Below, one piece after another: positions 22,160 to 23,969 of a DNA stretch of 23,969 bases. Location of the stretch: the NCBI GenBank assembly GCA_044375105.1, contig JBILNK010000056.1:1-23969 (forward strand). Direction: 5' to 3'. Positions within the stretch are counted from its first letter, which is position 1; the number at the start of each line of letters is the position of its first letter. The notes under the pieces are model-generated. The model was not told the DNA's origin. It did no database searches and saw only the letters and a program-made list of their open reading frames with translations. This stretch comes from JBIKLM01 sp044375105 (GTDB taxonomy: Bacteria; Planctomycetota; UBA1135; GCA-002686595). Position numbers and translations under genes: made by a program.

Positions 22160-22681
22160 GACGGCAAGGTGCGCGGCGATCGTTCCGGGCGGGGTCGGGG
22201 GCGGCAGAGCGGTGAGTCGGCGCGGCCTCTGGCCGCAGTCTGGCGTTCAACCCGGCCCGGGCGGCGTCCGGGCCGTGAGCCGGGGGGCCGACAGAGGCGC
22301 CCGCCTGCACCGGCGCTCCGCGGAGCCTTTGGCCCGCTGGGGCACTAGCCGTTCGCTCCCCGGGCCGCGGATGGCCGGGGCTGGCACCGGCGCGAGAGGT
22401 TCGCTTGGCGCGGGTGGGTGCTGCCGGTCGGGAGCCAGCGAAAGCCCCCGCGCGTAGAGGGCCCCGGGGTGCAGAGCGTCGGGGTCGCGGCGTCGCAACT
22501 TCGCCTCGGCCTGCCGCCGCGGAGTTGCCCACGGGTCGCCTGAGGACTCCCCCCGAGCGCTGCGAGGGGCGCGGCTTTTCCGTTTTTCTGCGCCGGGTCG
22601 GCGGCGTGCCGCGTTCCAGCGGCGGGGGTCCGCGGCGGGCCTTCGCAAATCTCGTACACACTGCCTAGACTGCGCGCGCCC
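22160..22681. other. 522-nt intergenic region, no gene supported
   Basis: GC-rich with short stems after parA: gcggcc-tct-ggccgc (22222-22236) and ggcccgg-N7-ccgggcc (22254-22274), neither followed by a T-run. A pyrimidine tract cttttccgttttt lies near 22575-22587, inside a weak ggcgc/gcgcc pair, unusual for this GC content. Open frames on both strands are low-complexity. Confidence 0.45.
22642..22671 (+). promoter_or_regulatory. Candidate promoter of HhH-like protein gene, leaderless geometry
   Basis: TTCGCA (22642-22647), 18 nt, TAGACT (22666-22671), then 10 nt to ATG 22682. Both hexamers match a sigma-70 consensus at four of six positions. Initiation about 7 nt after the -10 leaves a leader of only a few bases, and no Shine-Dalgarno sequence is present. 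Confidence 0.45.
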
Positions 22682-23860
22682 ATGGATTCTCTGGCCCTGC
22701 TTTGCAACCTGCACGGGGATGGTCCCGAGACCCTGCGCCGGCTGCGCCGAGCCGGCGTGTCGGACCTGCGGACTCTCTTCGCGCTGGGTCTCGAAGGCAT
22801 CGAGCCGCTGCTCGGGCGAGACCGCTCCGCGGCCAGCCGCTTCCTGCGCGAGGCCCGGCTGCTGGAGCAGCGCCAGGTCCTCGCGGACGCAGAGGAGCCC
22901 CTCGCCGGCGGCCAGGCTGTGCCGGGCGGGCGCGCTGAGCCCGTGCCGGCCGGCGGGAGCGAGCCGGGTCGAGCCCCGGCGGGCGTCGTCTCTCTTCCGA
23001 CCGAGCACGCCCTGTCGGGCCGCGCCGGCGCGGCGGACTCGATGCCGGCCGAGGAGGCCTTGGCTGACGAGCAGTTCGTCGACTACGTGCTGGCCCCCCG
23101 CAGTCATCCCGGCGGTGAGGGCGAACCGCCCTCCGCGGAACCGCGCCACTCGGTCCTGGCGGCGCTCCTGGCGGCCTGGAGCCGGGGCGACGGGGGCCTC
23201 GAAAACCGCTCTGAGCAAGGCGGCGAGGAACCGGGCTCCGAACGGGCCGGGGCCCTGGGTCGGTCCGCCCCCAACGGGGCCGGCGCGGAGCCGTCCGCTG
23301 GGCCCTTGCTGGCGCCGAAGGCGAATGGCGTCCACGCCCGCCCCGTCGGCGATCCGGCCCGCGTCGAGCGCCCGCTCCCTGGCCCGATCCAGCTGGCGCA
23401 GTTCCTCCAACCGAGCGCGGTCGAGCCCGGCCTCGAGCGCTCGATCGAGTCCCTGCGCCGCAACCGCTCGACCGCCGAACCAGGCGAAGCGGCGGGAGCC
23501 GCCGGCCTGGACCGCGGCCGCGGGGTGCGTGAGGCCGCCGCGCGGGAACCCGGGACGGGGATCGATCCGGCCATGCTTGCCGCCGCTGGCGCGTCCGATG
23601 CCGGGCGCCGCTCGCCCCCCGAGGTCGAGCCCGCCTCGCGGGCAGTCCCCTCCGCGCCCGCCACGCCCCTGGCGCGCCTGGCGGCTGAGCAGGTCGATCC
23701 CGCGGCCCTCGACGCGCTCGCCCAGGCCGGCCCCAGCAGCCTCGAGGACCTGCTCGCCGGGGAACCCCGGGAGTTGTCCCGGGCCTCCGGGTTGCCGTAC
23801 ACGCTCCTGCTGCGACTCCAGTACCTGGCCCGGCGCTGCCTGCGCGGTCTCGGCCAGTGA
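22682..23860 (+). CDS. Protein with helix-hairpin-helix-like ends and long disordered linker
   Basis: 392 residues, not assigned to a known family. Residues 1-65 form two or three helices in an HhH-like arrangement (GPETLRRLRRAGVSDLRTLF, then ALGLEGIEPLLG and a helix ending RLL). Residues about 338-390 repeat the idea: DALAQAGPSSLEDLLAGEPR, then ELSRASGLPYTLLLRLQYLA. Such paired-helix motifs resemble RuvA/DUF4332-type helix-hairpin-helix domains that bind DNA or proteins. The 270 residues between are rich in Pro, Ala, Gly and Glu with almost no hydrophobic order, so they are probably disordered. No signal peptide; cytoplasmic. It lies downstream of the orphan ParA, but with its own promoter. 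A DNA- or nucleoid-related scaffold is a guess. Confidence 0.65.
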   Translation: MDSLALLCNLHGDGPETLRRLRRAGVSDLRTLFALGLEGIEPLLGRDRSAASRFLREARLLEQRQVLADAEEPLAGGQAVPGGRAEPVPAGGSEPGRAPAGVVSLPTEHALSGRAGAADSMPAEEALADEQFVDYVLAPRSHPGGEGEPPSAEPRHSVLAALLAAWSRGDGGLENRSEQGGEEPGSERAGALGRSAPNGAGAEPSAGPLLAPKANGVHARPVGDPARVERPLPGPIQLAQFLQPSAVEPGLERSIESLRRNRSTAEPGEAAGAAGLDRGRGVREAAAREPGTGIDPAMLAAAGASDAGRRSPPEVEPASRAVPSAPATPLARLAAEQVDPAALDALAQAGPSSLEDLLAGEPRELSRASGLPYTLLLRLQYLARRCLRGLGQ

Positions 23861-23922
23861 CGGGCGTGCCGCCGCGCGAGCCCCCGAGCGGCTTGCGCTG
23901 AAGGGCCCGGCGGGGACGGGGA

Positions 23923-23966
23923 CTCGCTGGGCACGCTCCGTTCTCCTCGGGTGCCCGCCGAGCGAG
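23923..23966 (+). terminator. Terminator-like long stem after HhH-like gene
   Basis: ctcgct plus gggcac (23923-23934) pairs with gtgccc (23951-23956) and, after a 4-nt bulge, agcgag (23961-23966). The 16-nt loop is T-rich. The stem ends at the window edge, so a U-tail cannot be judged. Confidence 0.35.
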
Positions 23967-23969
23967 CGA

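Noticed and set aside
22110..22661. 183-residue minus-strand open frame between the ParA and HhH-like genes
   Set aside because: Composition dominated by Arg, Ala, Gly and Pro, with no ordered hydrophobic pattern and no recognisable start signal.

Overview
The window is about 24 kb of very GC-rich bacterial DNA, probably from a Planctomycetota-like genome. The hints are a lamin-tail-domain remnant, secreted beta-propeller and FG-GAP proteins, an AtuA-family protein, a membrane-embedded spermidine-synthase-like protein, frequent GTG/TTG starts and almost no recognisable Shine-Dalgarno sequences. The taxonomic placement is inference; no rRNA or marker tree is available here. No tRNA, rRNA, CRISPR array, transposase or phage gene was seen.

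Left part (1-9.8 kb), mostly secreted proteins. The head of an AtuA-family gene runs off the left edge on the minus strand and faces away from a truncated lamin-tail remnant. Three minus-strand genes follow: a DUF309 protein and two tandem paralogous exported proteins of unknown function, one strikingly methionine-rich. Then come a large exported propeller-like protein (+), a less GC-rich patch holding an RHS/YD-repeat fragment and a small exported protein (+), and a seven-repeat FG-GAP lipoprotein (-). The 3' ends of the minus-strand genes carry related palindromic elements. One of them contains a good intrinsic terminator.

Centre (9.9-15 kb). An ArnT-like (GT83) membrane glycosyltransferase precedes a compact sulfur-transfer operon: a JAMM protease, a CysO-like ubiquitin-fold sulfur carrier ending in Gly-Gly-Ala-Ala, a rhodanese-E1 (MoeB/ThiF) fusion, and a CysM-like cysteine synthase. 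The likely pathway is that JAMM trims the Ala-Ala tail, the E1 adenylates Gly-Gly, sulfur is loaded as a thiocarboxylate, CysM makes carrier-bound cysteine, and JAMM releases the cysteine. This is the most coherent system in the window.

Right part (15-24 kb), all plus strand: an EAL-HDOD signalling protein starting at TTG and followed by an intrinsic terminator, a spermidine-synthase-like membrane protein, pyruvate kinase, an orphan ParA-type ATPase, and a protein with helix-hairpin-helix-like ends joined by a long disordered linker. Several genes have a -10-like hexamer only 9-12 nt before the start codon, which suggests leaderless mRNAs.
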